A DNA stretch of 64,000 nucleotides from Roseiarcus sp963764955 (GTDB lineage Bacteria; Pseudomonadota; Alphaproteobacteria; Rhizobiales; Beijerinckiaceae): positions 90,626-154,625 of the forward strand of contig CAVXVE010000041.1 in NCBI GenBank assembly GCA_963764955.1, read 5' to 3'. The notes beneath the pieces were generated by a model that was given only the letters and a program-made list of their open reading frames with translations, did not search any database and was not told the origin of the DNA. Numbering within the stretch: the first letter of the stretch is position 1; each line of letters opens with the position of its first letter. The position numbers and the translations under genes were made by a program. Below, one piece after another: positions 18,856 to 28,248 of this stretch.

Positions 18856-19134
18856 GTCGGCCTCCCGGGCGACGGCGCCCCATAAGACGAACCCCAGCGG
18901 CTGAGATTTCCGGATGCCGGCGAGCCGCGGAGCTCGGCTTTTTCAGCCCCCGAGATAGGAAAGGCGGCGTCGGGCGTCAAACGATGTTTCCTCATTGTTC
19001 GCATGCGTCACGGGAATGCATTGGTCATCGGACGCCTCGACCGTCATCACGACGCGTCCCGCCAGACAAGAGAACAGCTTGACAGGTGGCGCTCTCCAAG
19101 CGAGGAGTGAGGCGAGCTCGCATGAGAAATCGAC

Positions 19135-20094
19135 ATGCGAAAAGGTCCCGTTCGGCTGCCTTCGCTGGATCTTGTCCGCGGCTTTGTCGCCGTTGGCCGG
19201 CGGATGAGCATGACGCTCGCCGCCAAGGACCTCTTTCTCACCCAATCGGCGGTCAGCCGGCAGATCATCGCGCTCGAGGACGCGCTTGGCGTGCGTCTCC
19301 TCAATCGCGGCTATCGGTCGATCCGCTTCACCGCGGAAGGCGAACGGTTCTTCCGCGTCGCCGACAGCGCGCTGCGACAGCTTCAGGATGGCGTCGAGGC
19401 GCTCGCCGCCGGGAATGAGCGCCAGCCGGTGACGATCACCGCAACCATCGGCCTCACCAGTTTATGGATCCTGCCGCGCCTTGGCGGCTTCCAGCAGCGC
19501 CATCCCGAGATCGACGTCCGGGTGGCGGCCAACAACAGCGTGGTCGATCTGAGAAGGCGGAATGCGGATGTCGCAATTCGCTATTGCGCGGCTGCGAACG
19601 CGCCGCCGGGATCGCAGCGCCTGTTCGGCGAAGCGGTCGCGCCCGTCGCCCATCCCTCGCTCCGGGTGAGCCGGCTCGACGCGGAGTCGATCGCAAACCA
19701 CGTCCTCATCGAATACGACGACTCAAACCGGCCCTGGCTGCAATGGGGCGACCGGCTCCATTCCATGGGGCTCAGCGCCGTCAGGCCCAAAGGCGTTTTG
19801 CGCTTCAATCAGTACGATCACGCGATCCGGGCCGCGTTGGAAGGCCAGGGAATCGCGCTCGGCGGCATCGCCCTTGTCGAGCCGCTGCTCTCGCAAGGCC
19901 GGCTCGCCACGGTCGACGGCGCGGCGGTGGACCAGCCGGAGGGCCACGCCTACTGGCTTGTCCAGGCGGATCAAACGCCGCGCGACGAGGTGAGGGTGGT
20001 CGTCGACTGGATCCTGACGGAAGCCAAGGCCACAGAATCGCGGCTTAAGGATGAGGTCAAGGGGCTCATTTCAGCGATCGGTTCGAGCCCTTAG
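19135..20094 (+). CDS. LysR-family regulator (GcvA-like)
   Basis: A 319-residue LysR-type regulator: an N-terminal HTH (SLDLVRGFVAVGRRMSMTLAAKDL, LTQSAVSRQIIALE) and a co-inducer domain starting PVTITATIGLTSLWILPRLG. The LPSLDLVRGF start and the ADVAIRYC motif in the sensor place it near GcvA-like activators. No divergent partner gene is adjacent; the 280 bp upstream hold no gene. It converges on the FUSC gene. The effector is unknown. Confidence 0.87.
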   Translation: MRKGPVRLPSLDLVRGFVAVGRRMSMTLAAKDLFLTQSAVSRQIIALEDALGVRLLNRGYRSIRFTAEGERFFRVADSALRQLQDGVEALAAGNERQPVTITATIGLTSLWILPRLGGFQQRHPEIDVRVAANNSVVDLRRRNADVAIRYCAAANAPPGSQRLFGEAVAPVAHPSLRVSRLDAESIANHVLIEYDDSNRPWLQWGDRLHSMGLSAVRPKGVLRFNQYDHAIRAALEGQGIALGGIALVEPLLSQGRLATVDGAAVDQPEGHAYWLVQADQTPRDEVRVVVDWILTEAKATESRLKDEVKGLISAIGSSP

Positions 20095-20155
20095 CGTTTC
20101 GGCCGGACCCCGACCTCATTGGCGCGCGCAACTTCGTGCGTGCGCCTGCCCTCCC

Positions 20156-22201
20156 TCACCTCGCCTCGCCCTGGGCGGCCCGTTCGTAGTTGCGGGCGGC
20201 GGCGGTGACGGCGAGCGCGGCGGCGGCGAGCGGTCCGGCGGGAGCCTCGGCGGGCGCACCGGACGGACCGACCAAGAGCGCCTTGAGCCAGTCGCGGATG
20301 GCGGGATCGGGGCCGCGGCCGCCGGTCTGGACAGCAAGGCGGGCCGCCGAGAGCTGAGCCACCAGGCTGAAGGCCGCGATGAGCAGGTCCGCCATCTCGT
20401 CGAGGCCCCTGCGCGCCCTCATCGGCTCGATGCTCATCCGCCCCGCCGAATCGGAAAGCGCCGCCATCGCCTCGATCACGTTCTTGCGCGCCAGCCGATA
20501 GTCGTGATCGCTGACCTGGCTCTCCAGCGCCGCAGCGGTGAAGGCGGCAAGCTGCGCCTGAAGGCGGCGCGCCAGCCCCGGCGCCTCGAGGAATTCCCAG
20601 CGCGGCCAGAAATAGTTGAAAAGATGCGCAATCGCCGCCCCGACCAGCGTGTCGGCGAGCCGCTCCAGAATGGGCGCCGAGACCCAGGGCTCGACCAGAT
20701 GCAGCGACACAAGGGCCATCACCGAGGCGCCGGTGGCGGAGATGCGGTAGTTGAGCCGCGCGAAGCTGTGGATCACGGCGACCGCGACGCCCTGCACCGC
20801 AACCAGCGCGGCGGCAGGCAGATAGGCGACCGAGCCAGCCGCCAGCACGCAGCCGACGAGGGTGCCGATGATGCGGTCGTCGCGCCGCTGCCGGGTGAGG
20901 CCGTATCCGGCGCGCATCACCACCGCAATCGTGAGCACGACCCAGTTGCCATGCCGCTTGTCGCCGAGCGATTGGGCGACCAGCGCGCCGGCCATCATGG
21001 CCAGCGCCAGGCGCACGGCGAACCGCATGACCGGGGAGTCCCGGCTCAAATGCGGGGCGAGCGCGCTCAACGCGTAGGTTCGCTGGGGGATGAAGGCGGC
21101 GAGGTCGACGTCGCCGATGGCGGCCCGCGCCGTCGCGTCGTTCGACAGCGACTGCTCGAGGCGCCGGACTTGGCCGAGCGAGAGAACGAGTCGCCAGGTC
21201 GCCGTGGCGAGCGCCGCGCGCGATTTCGTATCCATCGCCTCGGCTTGGGCCCGCGCCGCCTCGGCTTTGAGCGCGTCAATGGCGAGCTGATGGTCGGGCG
21301 GCAGAGTGGGATGGCCGGTGGTCAGGAGCTCCAGGCTCAGATGCTCAAGATCAAGCGAGCCGACCCTGAGGGCGTCGCCGATGCGCGCCAGCACGGTCGC
21401 CGCCGCGGGCGTCTGACGGATCAGCTCGACGTCGCTCTGAGCGGCGACCAGAGCGTCGAGGGCGTCGAGCAGGATACCGATCGAGGCGGCCAGCCGCAGG
21501 CGCTCTCCCGACGTCCCGGACCGTTCGAGCAAAAGCGCCCGCGCCGATTGCAATTGCTCCGAAAGGGCGGATTGCTGGCGGATGGTTACGCCATAAGCCG
21601 CGGTCAGCTCGCGGTCGGGATCGAACACGGCGGCGACCGCACGCATGTAGATCGAGAATTCGCGGATCGTTTCGCTCGCCACCATCCGCCGGGCGCTGGC
21701 GTCGGTGAAGACGGTCGCGAGGAGAGCAATGACGATATAGGCGACGCCGCCCGCGGCGAACATGAGCTCGATCCGAACCGCGGCCGGAAAGGTCTCGCGC
21801 GGGAATCCCAGAATGAAGACCATCGGGATGACCGCCTGCATGCCGACCGCGACCGCCCATCGGCCGAGGCCGGTGACGAGGCCGCCGACGAAGCTGATCG
21901 CGCCGATCATGAGGAGCGCGGCGACCGGCCACGGCAGCGCGAGCTGGATCGCAACGGTCGAGAGGAGCGCCAGCGTGAAGCCGAAGCCCATCGTCCGCGC
22001 CTTTTCCCGCCAGGGCGCGGGAAGGTCGGATATGCTGGCCGATATTGCGCCCAAGGTCGCCGGCTGGCCGGCGGCGAAGCCGAACACCGCGGAGGCCATG
22101 AGCGCGACCGCGATCACGCCCAGGCCGACGCTCAAGCCGTTGATGATATGCTGGCCGACGAAGAGGCGAACAAGATTTGGAGGGCGCGGCCAGCGAAACA
22201 T
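20156..22201 (-). CDS. FUSC-family membrane protein (putative aromatic acid exporter)
   Basis: A 681-residue protein with two hydrophobic blocks (about residues 15-165 and 365-500), each followed by a long soluble alpha-helical region. This is the layout of FUSC/YccS/AaeB proteins that export aromatic acids or other small organic acids. The central soluble part (about 170-360) has helical heptads. It ends in Ala/Gly/Pro-rich sequence. It is intact over 2 kb. It lies 13 bp downstream of fdsD on the same strand and may be read through from the formate dehydrogenase operon. Confidence 0.82.
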   Translation of the reverse strand: MFRWPRPPNLVRLFVGQHIINGLSVGLGVIAVALMASAVFGFAAGQPATLGAISASISDLPAPWREKARTMGFGFTLALLSTVAIQLALPWPVAALLMIGAISFVGGLVTGLGRWAVAVGMQAVIPMVFILGFPRETFPAAVRIELMFAAGGVAYIVIALLATVFTDASARRMVASETIREFSIYMRAVAAVFDPDRELTAAYGVTIRQQSALSEQLQSARALLLERSGTSGERLRLAASIGILLDALDALVAAQSDVELIRQTPAAATVLARIGDALRVGSLDLEHLSLELLTTGHPTLPPDHQLAIDALKAEAARAQAEAMDTKSRAALATATWRLVLSLGQVRRLEQSLSNDATARAAIGDVDLAAFIPQRTYALSALAPHLSRDSPVMRFAVRLALAMMAGALVAQSLGDKRHGNWVVLTIAVVMRAGYGLTRQRRDDRIIGTLVGCVLAAGSVAYLPAAALVAVQGVAVAVIHSFARLNYRISATGASVMALVSLHLVEPWVSAPILERLADTLVGAAIAHLFNYFWPRWEFLEAPGLARRLQAQLAAFTAAALESQVSDHDYRLARKNVIEAMAALSDSAGRMSIEPMRARRGLDEMADLLIAAFSLVAQLSAARLAVQTGGRGPDPAIRDWLKALLVGPSGAPAEAPAGPLAAAALAVTAAARNYERAAQGEAR

Positions 22202-22214
22202 GAGCCCCGGAAGT

Positions 22215-22448
22215 CTAGGCGGCCGGCGCGGTCTCCTTCAATGACTGGACCGCGCGCGCCGCGACGGCGTTGAGGCCGGAATGGCCCTGATCGGCGAAGG
22301 CGATGATCTCGCGAATCATCTTGGGCGTCCAGTATAGTCTGAGATGCGAGGCTGCGCCCTCGGTCGCTTCCCGCTCGGGCATGGCGGCGTAGAATTCGCC
22401 GATCTGATTGGCCATGCGCACCAGTTTGTCGATCGTGCCGGTCGTCAA
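22215..22448 (-). CDS. fdsD: Formate dehydrogenase delta subunit
   Basis: A 77-residue FdsD with the family pattern DKLVRMANQIGEFYAAMP and HLRLYWTPKMIREIIAF. In Rhodobacter and Cupriavidus type FDHs it is a small subunit needed for a stable complex and cofactor binding. The start is a TTG at 22448 that overlaps the fdhD stop as TTGA; no ATG lies in a suitable place. It is the last gene of the fds operon. Confidence 0.85.
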   Translation of the reverse strand: MTTGTIDKLVRMANQIGEFYAAMPEREATEGAASHLRLYWTPKMIREIIAFADQGHSGLNAVAARAVQSLKETAPAA

Positions 22449-23275
22449 GCCGCCAATCCTCCGCTCGCTTCGTCCTCGCCGCCATCGAAGCACAAAGCCT
22501 GGTCGCGGCGCGCGACAGCGATCAGGCGAACGCCGAACCGCTGAGCGCGCTCGAGCGCGAGCGAGGTCGGCGCCGAAACCGCCACCAGCGTTCCCGCGCC
22601 GAAGATTGCGGCCTTGGCCACCATTTCGAACGAGCAGCGGCTGGTGATGACAAAGAACCCGCCATCCGGCGCAACGCCTGCTCGCGCGAGCGCGCCGATC
22701 GCCTTGTCGAGCGCATTGTGCCGCCCGACGTCCTCGCGGACCAGGACGATTGTCCCGTCCCGTCCGCACCATGCCGCGGCGTGGACGGCGCGGGTCAGCT
22801 GATTGAGGGGCTGTCGTGTCTCCAAACCCTCGAGGGCCGCGCGAATCGCGGCGGGAGCGATCGGCGCCTGCGGATGGAGCGCGCGGGGGGCGGGCATCTG
22901 AGAAAAATCCTCGATGCCGCAAAGCCCGCAGCCGGTGCGTCCGCTCATCGCCCGGCCGCGCGCCAGATGCGCCTGCAGCCGTTCACTCGAAACCGCGATC
23001 TTGACTTTCCAGCCGTCCTCGGCCCGCTCGACCTCGACGCCCCGAATGTCCTTGACCGTCTCGGCGATCTGCTCAGTCAGCGCAAACCCGCAGGCGAAAT
23101 CCTCGAGATCCAGCGGCGTCGCCATCATGACCGCGAAGGGCGCGGCGCCGATGACAATCTGAACCGGCGCCTCGACGGCGATCGCCCGGGTGAAGTCCGG
23201 CCCACGCGCGCCGGAATCGTACGAAAAGTCTCGGACCGGGACTTCGATTGAGCCTAAGCCCTCACTCGGCCGCAT
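22445..23275 (-). CDS. fdhD: Formate dehydrogenase accessory sulfurtransferase
   Basis: FdhD of 276 residues, which passes sulfur from a cysteine desulfurase to the molybdenum cofactor of formate dehydrogenase. The essential CxxC is in TGCGLCG (about residue 114), with the conserved EDVGRHNALDKAIG and TSRCSFEMVAKAA regions. The ATG at 23275 overlaps the end of fdsA by 14 bp; an earlier in-frame start at 23311 adds an unconserved stretch. Its place between fdsA and fdsD is usual. Confidence 0.92.
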   Translation of the reverse strand: MRPSEGLGSIEVPVRDFSYDSGARGPDFTRAIAVEAPVQIVIGAAPFAVMMATPLDLEDFACGFALTEQIAETVKDIRGVEVERAEDGWKVKIAVSSERLQAHLARGRAMSGRTGCGLCGIEDFSQMPAPRALHPQAPIAPAAIRAALEGLETRQPLNQLTRAVHAAAWCGRDGTIVLVREDVGRHNALDKAIGALARAGVAPDGGFFVITSRCSFEMVAKAAIFGAGTLVAVSAPTSLALERAQRFGVRLIAVARRDQALCFDGGEDEASGGLAA

Positions 23276-26108
23276 CGGCCAGCGCCTTCCCGATCCGGCG
23301 CAACGAAACACCCTCCTCGCGATCGCGCATTTGCCAGTCGGAGAAGTGATTGGTTCGTCGCACCTGCACCGCCGTCACCTTGTATTCCGGGCAATTGGTC
23401 GCCCAATCGGAATAGTCGGTGGTGACCACGTTAGCGCCGGTGTCGGCATGATGGAAGGTCGTATAGACGACTCCCGGCTGCACCCGCTCGGTGACCCTGG
23501 CGTGCAGCGAAATCTCACCGGTGCGGCTCGCGAGCGCGACGAGATCGCCATCGCGCACGCCACGCTCGTCGGCGTCGAAAGGATGAATCTCGAGCACGTC
23601 CTCGTCATGCCAAAGCTCGTTGGCGGTCCGCCTCGTCTGCGCGCCGACGTTATATTGCGACAGGATCCGGCCGGTCGTCAGCAGAAGCGGGAAGCGCGGT
23701 CCAACCCGCTCTTCCGTGGCGACGAATTCGGTCAGCATGAACTGGCCCTTGCCGCGCACGAAGCGATCGACATGCATGACCGGCGTGCCCGTCGGCGCCG
23801 CGTCGTTGCAGGGCCACTGGATCGAGCCGAGTTCGTCGAGGCGGGCATAGGACACGCCTTTGAACGTCGGCGTCGTGGCGGCGATCTCGTCCATGATCTC
23901 GCTCGGATGCCTGTAATGCATGGGCGCGCCGATCGCGTTGGCGAGCGCCATCGTCGCCTCCCAGTCGGCGAGGCCGGCGAGCGGCGGAATCGCCTGCCGC
24001 ACGCGGCTGATGCGGCGCTCGGCGTTGGTGAAGGTGCCGTCCTTTTCCAAAAACGACGCGCCGGGCAGGAACACGTGGGCGTAGCGCGCCGTCTCGTTGA
24101 GGAAGAGATCCTGGACGACGACGCATTCCATCGCGCGCAGGCCAGCGGTGATGTGCTTGGTGTCCGGGTCGGACTGCGCGATGTCCTCGCCCTGGACATA
24201 AAGCCACTTGAAGGAGCCGTCGACCGCCTCGTCGATCATGTTGGGAATGCGCAGGCCCGGCTCCTTGCTGAGCGGAACGCCCCACATGCGCTCGAAAACT
24301 TCGCGCACGGCGTCGGTCGACACGTGACGGTAGCCGGAAAACTCGTGCGGGAACGAGCCCATGTCGCATGAGCCCTGCACGTTGTTCTGGCCGCGCAGCG
24401 GGTTCACGCCAACGCCCTCGCGGCCGATGTTTCCGGTCGCCATGGCGAGATTGGCGATCGCCATCACCGCCGTCGAGCCCTGGCTGTGCTCGGTCACGCC
24501 AAGCCCGTAATAGATCGCTGCATTGCCGCCGGTCGCATAAAGACGCGCCGCCGCGCGCAGCTCCCGCGGATCAATGCCGTTGGCCGCCGCGGTCGCCTCT
24601 GGCGAATGACGCGGGTCGGCGACGAACCGCGCCCAGGACTCGAAATTCGCCGGATCGCAGCGGTCGCGCACGAACGCTTCGTTGACGAGGCCCTCGGTCA
24701 CGACGACATGGGCGATTGCATTCAAAACCGCGACATTGGTTCCAGGCCTCAGCGCCAGATGGTGATCGGCCTTGATATGCGTGCTTTTGACGAGGTCGAT
24801 GCGGCGCGGATCGATCACGATCAGGCGGGCGCCGGCGCGCAGGCGCTTCTTCAAGCGAGAGGCGAAGACCGGATGGGCGTCGGTCGGATTGGCGCCGATC
24901 ACCACCACGACGTCGGCTTTATCGACCGACTTGAAGTCCTGTGTGCCGGCGGACGTGCCATAGGTCTTGGAGAGCCCGAAACCGGTTGGCGAGTGGCAGA
25001 CGCGCGCGCAGGTGTCGATATTGTTGTTGTGGAACCCCGCGCGCACCATTTTCTGGACCAGGAACACTTCCTCGTTGGTGCAGCGCGAGGAACTGATCGC
25101 CCCAACCGAGTCGCGCCCGTATTTCCCCTGGATGCGCCTGAATTCGTTCGCCGCATAGGCGATGGCCTCGTCCCAGGAGACCTCGCGCCACGGGTCTTCG
25201 ATGCGCTCGCGGATCATCGGCTTGAGAATACGGTCCTTATGCGTGGCGTAGCCATAGGCGAACCGGCCCTTGACGCAGGAATGGCCGTCGTTCGCCTTGC
25301 CAGCTTTGTGGGGAACCATGCGGACGACCTCGTCCCCTTTGAGCTCCGCCTTGAATGAACAGCCCACGCCGCAATAGGCGCAGGTCGTCACCACCGTGCG
25401 TTCTGGCGTGCCCTTCTCGATGACCGGCTTTTCGTTGAGCGTCGCCGTCGGGCACGCCTGCACGCAAGCGCCGCAGGACACGCATTCGGACGAGAGGAAA
25501 TCAGCGGCGCCCGTTCCCACTTTCGAGTCAAATCCGCGGCCGAGGATGGTCAGCGCGAACGTCCCCTGAACTTCCTCGCAGGCGCGCACGCAGCGCGAGC
25601 AGACGATGCACTTCGAGGATTCAAAGGTAAAATAGGGATTGGATGCGTCGGTCGGCGCCTCGAGATGGTTCGCGCCCTTGTATCCGTAGCGGACGTCGCG
25701 CAGACCCACATTAGCCGCCTGGTCCTGCAGCTCGCAGTCATTGTTGGCGCTGCAAGTCAAACAGTCCAAAGGATGGTCGGAAATGTAGAGCTCCATGACG
25801 CCCCGCCGCAACCGCTCGAGCCGCGGCGTCCGCGTGCGGACGATCATCCCCGCTTCCGCCGGCGTCGTGCACGAAGCCGGCGTGCCCTTCCGGCCTTCGA
25901 TTTCGACCAGGCACAGGCGGCACGAGCCGAAGGCCTCGACACTGTCCGTCGCGCAGAGTTTGGGGATCGGATTGTCGATCAGAGCTGCAGCCGCCATCAC
26001 CGACGTCCCAGGAGGAACACTGACCTTGCGCCCGTCGATCGTCAGCGTGACGGTCGCCTCGCCAGTGCGGATCGGCGTGCCGGTGTCGAGTTCCTGCAAC
26101 AGCGCCAT
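23262..26108 (-). CDS. fdsA: NAD-dependent formate dehydrogenase alpha subunit
   Basis: A 948-residue catalytic subunit that oxidises formate to CO2 in the cytoplasm. In order: a 2Fe-2S ferredoxin domain (FGSCRLCLVE), the His-Cys cluster segment HPLDCLTCSANNDC, two 4Fe-4S motifs (CIVCSRCVRAC and CVSCGACVQAC), then the bis-MGD molybdopterin domain starting CAYCGVGC. The Mo-binding cysteine is in ARVCHSPTG. The C-terminal molydop-binding domain starts at RFPLLLTTGRILSQYN. The ATG at 26108 is 11 bp after fdsB. This 2.85-kb frame is intact. Confidence 0.96.
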   Translation of the reverse strand: MALLQELDTGTPIRTGEATVTLTIDGRKVSVPPGTSVMAAAALIDNPIPKLCATDSVEAFGSCRLCLVEIEGRKGTPASCTTPAEAGMIVRTRTPRLERLRRGVMELYISDHPLDCLTCSANNDCELQDQAANVGLRDVRYGYKGANHLEAPTDASNPYFTFESSKCIVCSRCVRACEEVQGTFALTILGRGFDSKVGTGAADFLSSECVSCGACVQACPTATLNEKPVIEKGTPERTVVTTCAYCGVGCSFKAELKGDEVVRMVPHKAGKANDGHSCVKGRFAYGYATHKDRILKPMIRERIEDPWREVSWDEAIAYAANEFRRIQGKYGRDSVGAISSSRCTNEEVFLVQKMVRAGFHNNNIDTCARVCHSPTGFGLSKTYGTSAGTQDFKSVDKADVVVVIGANPTDAHPVFASRLKKRLRAGARLIVIDPRRIDLVKSTHIKADHHLALRPGTNVAVLNAIAHVVVTEGLVNEAFVRDRCDPANFESWARFVADPRHSPEATAAANGIDPRELRAAARLYATGGNAAIYYGLGVTEHSQGSTAVMAIANLAMATGNIGREGVGVNPLRGQNNVQGSCDMGSFPHEFSGYRHVSTDAVREVFERMWGVPLSKEPGLRIPNMIDEAVDGSFKWLYVQGEDIAQSDPDTKHITAGLRAMECVVVQDLFLNETARYAHVFLPGASFLEKDGTFTNAERRISRVRQAIPPLAGLADWEATMALANAIGAPMHYRHPSEIMDEIAATTPTFKGVSYARLDELGSIQWPCNDAAPTGTPVMHVDRFVRGKGQFMLTEFVATEERVGPRFPLLLTTGRILSQYNVGAQTRRTANELWHDEDVLEIHPFDADERGVRDGDLVALASRTGEISLHARVTERVQPGVVYTTFHHADTGANVVTTDYSDWATNCPEYKVTAVQVRRTNHFSDWQMRDREEGVSLRRIGKALADAAE

Positions 26109-26119
26109 GGGCTGATCTC

Positions 26120-27675
26120 CTATTCCGCCGCGGCGCGCGCCGGCGCTTTGGCGAAATCCTCGCTGAAATGATTGAGCGCGCTTAAGACCGGCATGGGCGC
26201 GAGCCCGCCGAGCGCGCAGAGCGACCCGTCCGTCATCACCTCGCAAAGATCGCGCAAGAGCTGGAGGTTCTTCTCGCGCTCCAGTCCGGCGATGATCTTG
26301 TCGACCGTCTCCGCGCCGCGGACCGAGCCGATCCGGCAGGGCGTGCATTTGCCGCAGCTTTCCTTGGCGCAAAACTCGAAAGCGAAGCGAGCCTGACGCG
26401 CCATGTCGACGCTGTCATCGAACGCGACGATCCCGCCATGTCCCAGCATGCCGTTGACTGCAGCCAGCGACTCATAGTCGAGCGGGGTATCGAGGAGCGA
26501 AGCGGGGAGATAGGCGCCCAGCGGGCCGCCGACCTGAACCGCGCGGATCGGCCGGCCGGTGCGCGAGCCGCCGCCGAACCCTTCGATGAGTTCGCGCAAA
26601 GTCGCGCCGAAGGCGAGCTCGACGAGGCCGCCATAGCGGATATTGCCGGCGAGCTGAAACGGCTGTGAGCCGCGCGACCGGCCCACCCCATAATCAGAGT
26701 AAGCCTTGCCGCCATGCTCGAGGATCCATGGGGTGGAGGCGAAGCTCAGCACGTTGTTGACGACCGTCGGCTGGCCAAACAGGCCTTTGATCGCAGGCAA
26801 GGGCGGTTTGGCGCGGATCTGCCCGCGCTTGCCTTCCAGACTTTCGAGAAGCGAGGTCTCTTCGCCGCAGATATAGGCGCCGGCGCCGAGTCTGGCCTCG
26901 AGGTCGAACGCCTTGCCGGAGCCGAGCACGCTTGAGCCGAGCACGCCGCCCGCCCGCGCCCGCTGGATCGCCCGCTCGAACGCGGCGAACGCGTGCGGAT
27001 ATTCGGAGCGGATATAGACGTAGCCTATCGTTGCGCCCACCGCGAGCGCTGCGATGGCCATGCCCTCGATCAGAAGGAAGGGGTCGCCCTCCATCAACAT
27101 ACGGTCGGCGAAAGTGCCGCTGTCGCCCTCGTCGGCGTTGCAGACGACGTATTTCTGATCGGCCTCGATTCCGGCGGTCGTGCGCCATTTGATGCCCGTA
27201 GGGAACCCTGCCCCGCCACGTCCCCGCAGGCCGGAGGCCAAAACCTCCTCGATCGTCGCGTTCGGCCCGAGCGCCAGCGCGCGTTCGAGGCCGCGAAGCC
27301 CGCCATGGCGGCGATAATCGTCGAGCGACAGCGGGTCTGTCACGCCGCAGCGCGCAAAGATGAGGCGCTGCTGCTTTGCGAGATAGGGGATGTCATCGAC
27401 ACGGCCGAGCGCCCTGGGATGCGCGCCGCCGCCCAGGAAATCCGCCTCGAACAGCTGAGCCGGTCGCCCGGAGCGACGGGACCATAGCCGACACGGCCCG
27501 CGGCGGTCTCGACCTCGACCAGCGGCTCGAGCCAGAAAAGGCCGCGCGATCCGGTGCGCACAAGCTCGATGTCGAGGCCGCGGCGGCGCGCTTCGTTCGC
27601 AATTCCGCGGGCGACGATGTCGGCGCCGACCGATACGGCCGAAGAATTGTTAGGGATGAAGACACGCGCGCTCAT
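26120..27675 (-). CDS. fdsB: Formate dehydrogenase beta subunit (one frame break)
   Basis: About 518 residues: an N-terminal thioredoxin-like 2Fe-2S part (ARVFIPNNSSAVSVGADIVA, GSRGLFWLEPLVEVET) fused to a NuoF-like domain with FMN and NADH sites (GRGGAGFPTGIKW, ICGEETSLLES) and the 4Fe-4S motif ESCGKCTPCRIG. It passes electrons to NAD+. The ATG at 27675 overlaps the fdsG stop as ATGA. The frame breaks near 27460, where PVAPGD must run into AQLFEADFLGGGAHP; one missing base explains it. Confidence 0.92.
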
Positions 27676-28208
27676 TGCGTCTTCCCTTGCGCGTCGGCGA
27701 CGATCGCGTCGATGCGATCTCGGTCGAGACGGCCGATCGGCTCTCCATCGAGCAGCGCGGACGGAGACAACGCGCAATTGCCCAGACAATAGACCGTTTC
27801 GACGTGAATCGCAGAGTTCGTGTTGTCCTCATCGTCGACCGCGATTCCATGACGGCCTGCAAGATGGGAAACCAGCTCTTCGCAGCCCATCGCCTGACAG
27901 GACTCGGCGCGGCAAAGTTTCAGCACCCGGCCGTCGATCGGCGAGCGGTGGAAATCGTGATAGAAGCTGATCACGCCGAGGGTTTCGGCTCGCGAAACGT
28001 TGAGCGCGTCAGCGATGAGCGGGATGACGCGCTCGTCGATGTAACCGAACTGCGCTTGCAAATCGTGCAGGATCGGCAGCATCGACCCCCGCGCCTCCCG
28101 CTTACGATCGATGAGCGTTCGCGCCAAATCCACATCAAAGGCCGTTCGGCCGGACAAAACATCCTCCCAAGTCGCATTAAGAATGCGCTCTGGGAGACGC
28201 AGATTCAA
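27672..28208 (-). CDS. fdsG: Formate dehydrogenase gamma subunit
   Basis: A 178-residue NuoE-like subunit carrying one 2Fe-2S cluster, ligated by CRAESC (C-x4-C) and CLGNC (C-x3-C). Other family blocks are LPILHDLQAQFGYID and ISFYHDFHRSPIDG. It is the first structural gene of the fds operon, starting at the ATG at 28208, and lies 32 bp beyond fdsR, with a palindromic LysR-type site in the gap. Confidence 0.94.
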   Translation of the reverse strand: MNLRLPERILNATWEDVLSGRTAFDVDLARTLIDRKREARGSMLPILHDLQAQFGYIDERVIPLIADALNVSRAETLGVISFYHDFHRSPIDGRVLKLCRAESCQAMGCEELVSHLAGRHGIAVDDEDNTNSAIHVETVYCLGNCALSPSALLDGEPIGRLDRDRIDAIVADAQGKTQ

Positions 28209-28225
28209 ATTGAACGTTTGGAAGG

Positions 28226-28248
28226 TCCGATAGGTGAATCCTATCGGA
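28226..28248 (-). promoter_or_regulatory. LysR-type operator before fdsG
   Basis: A perfect inverted repeat with 9-bp arms, TCCGATAGG and CCTATCGGA, around TGAAT, which contains ATAG-N7-CTAT at 28230-28244. It overlaps the stop codon of fdsR and lies 18 bp upstream of the fdsG ATG. ATAG-N7-CTAT is the classical LysR-family box. A second copy lies upstream of fdsR. Confidence 0.65.

Noticed and set aside
20051..22273. A 740-codon frame on the plus strand
   Set aside because: It is the antisense shadow of the intact FUSC gene, with charged low-complexity composition, as is usual in high-GC DNA.
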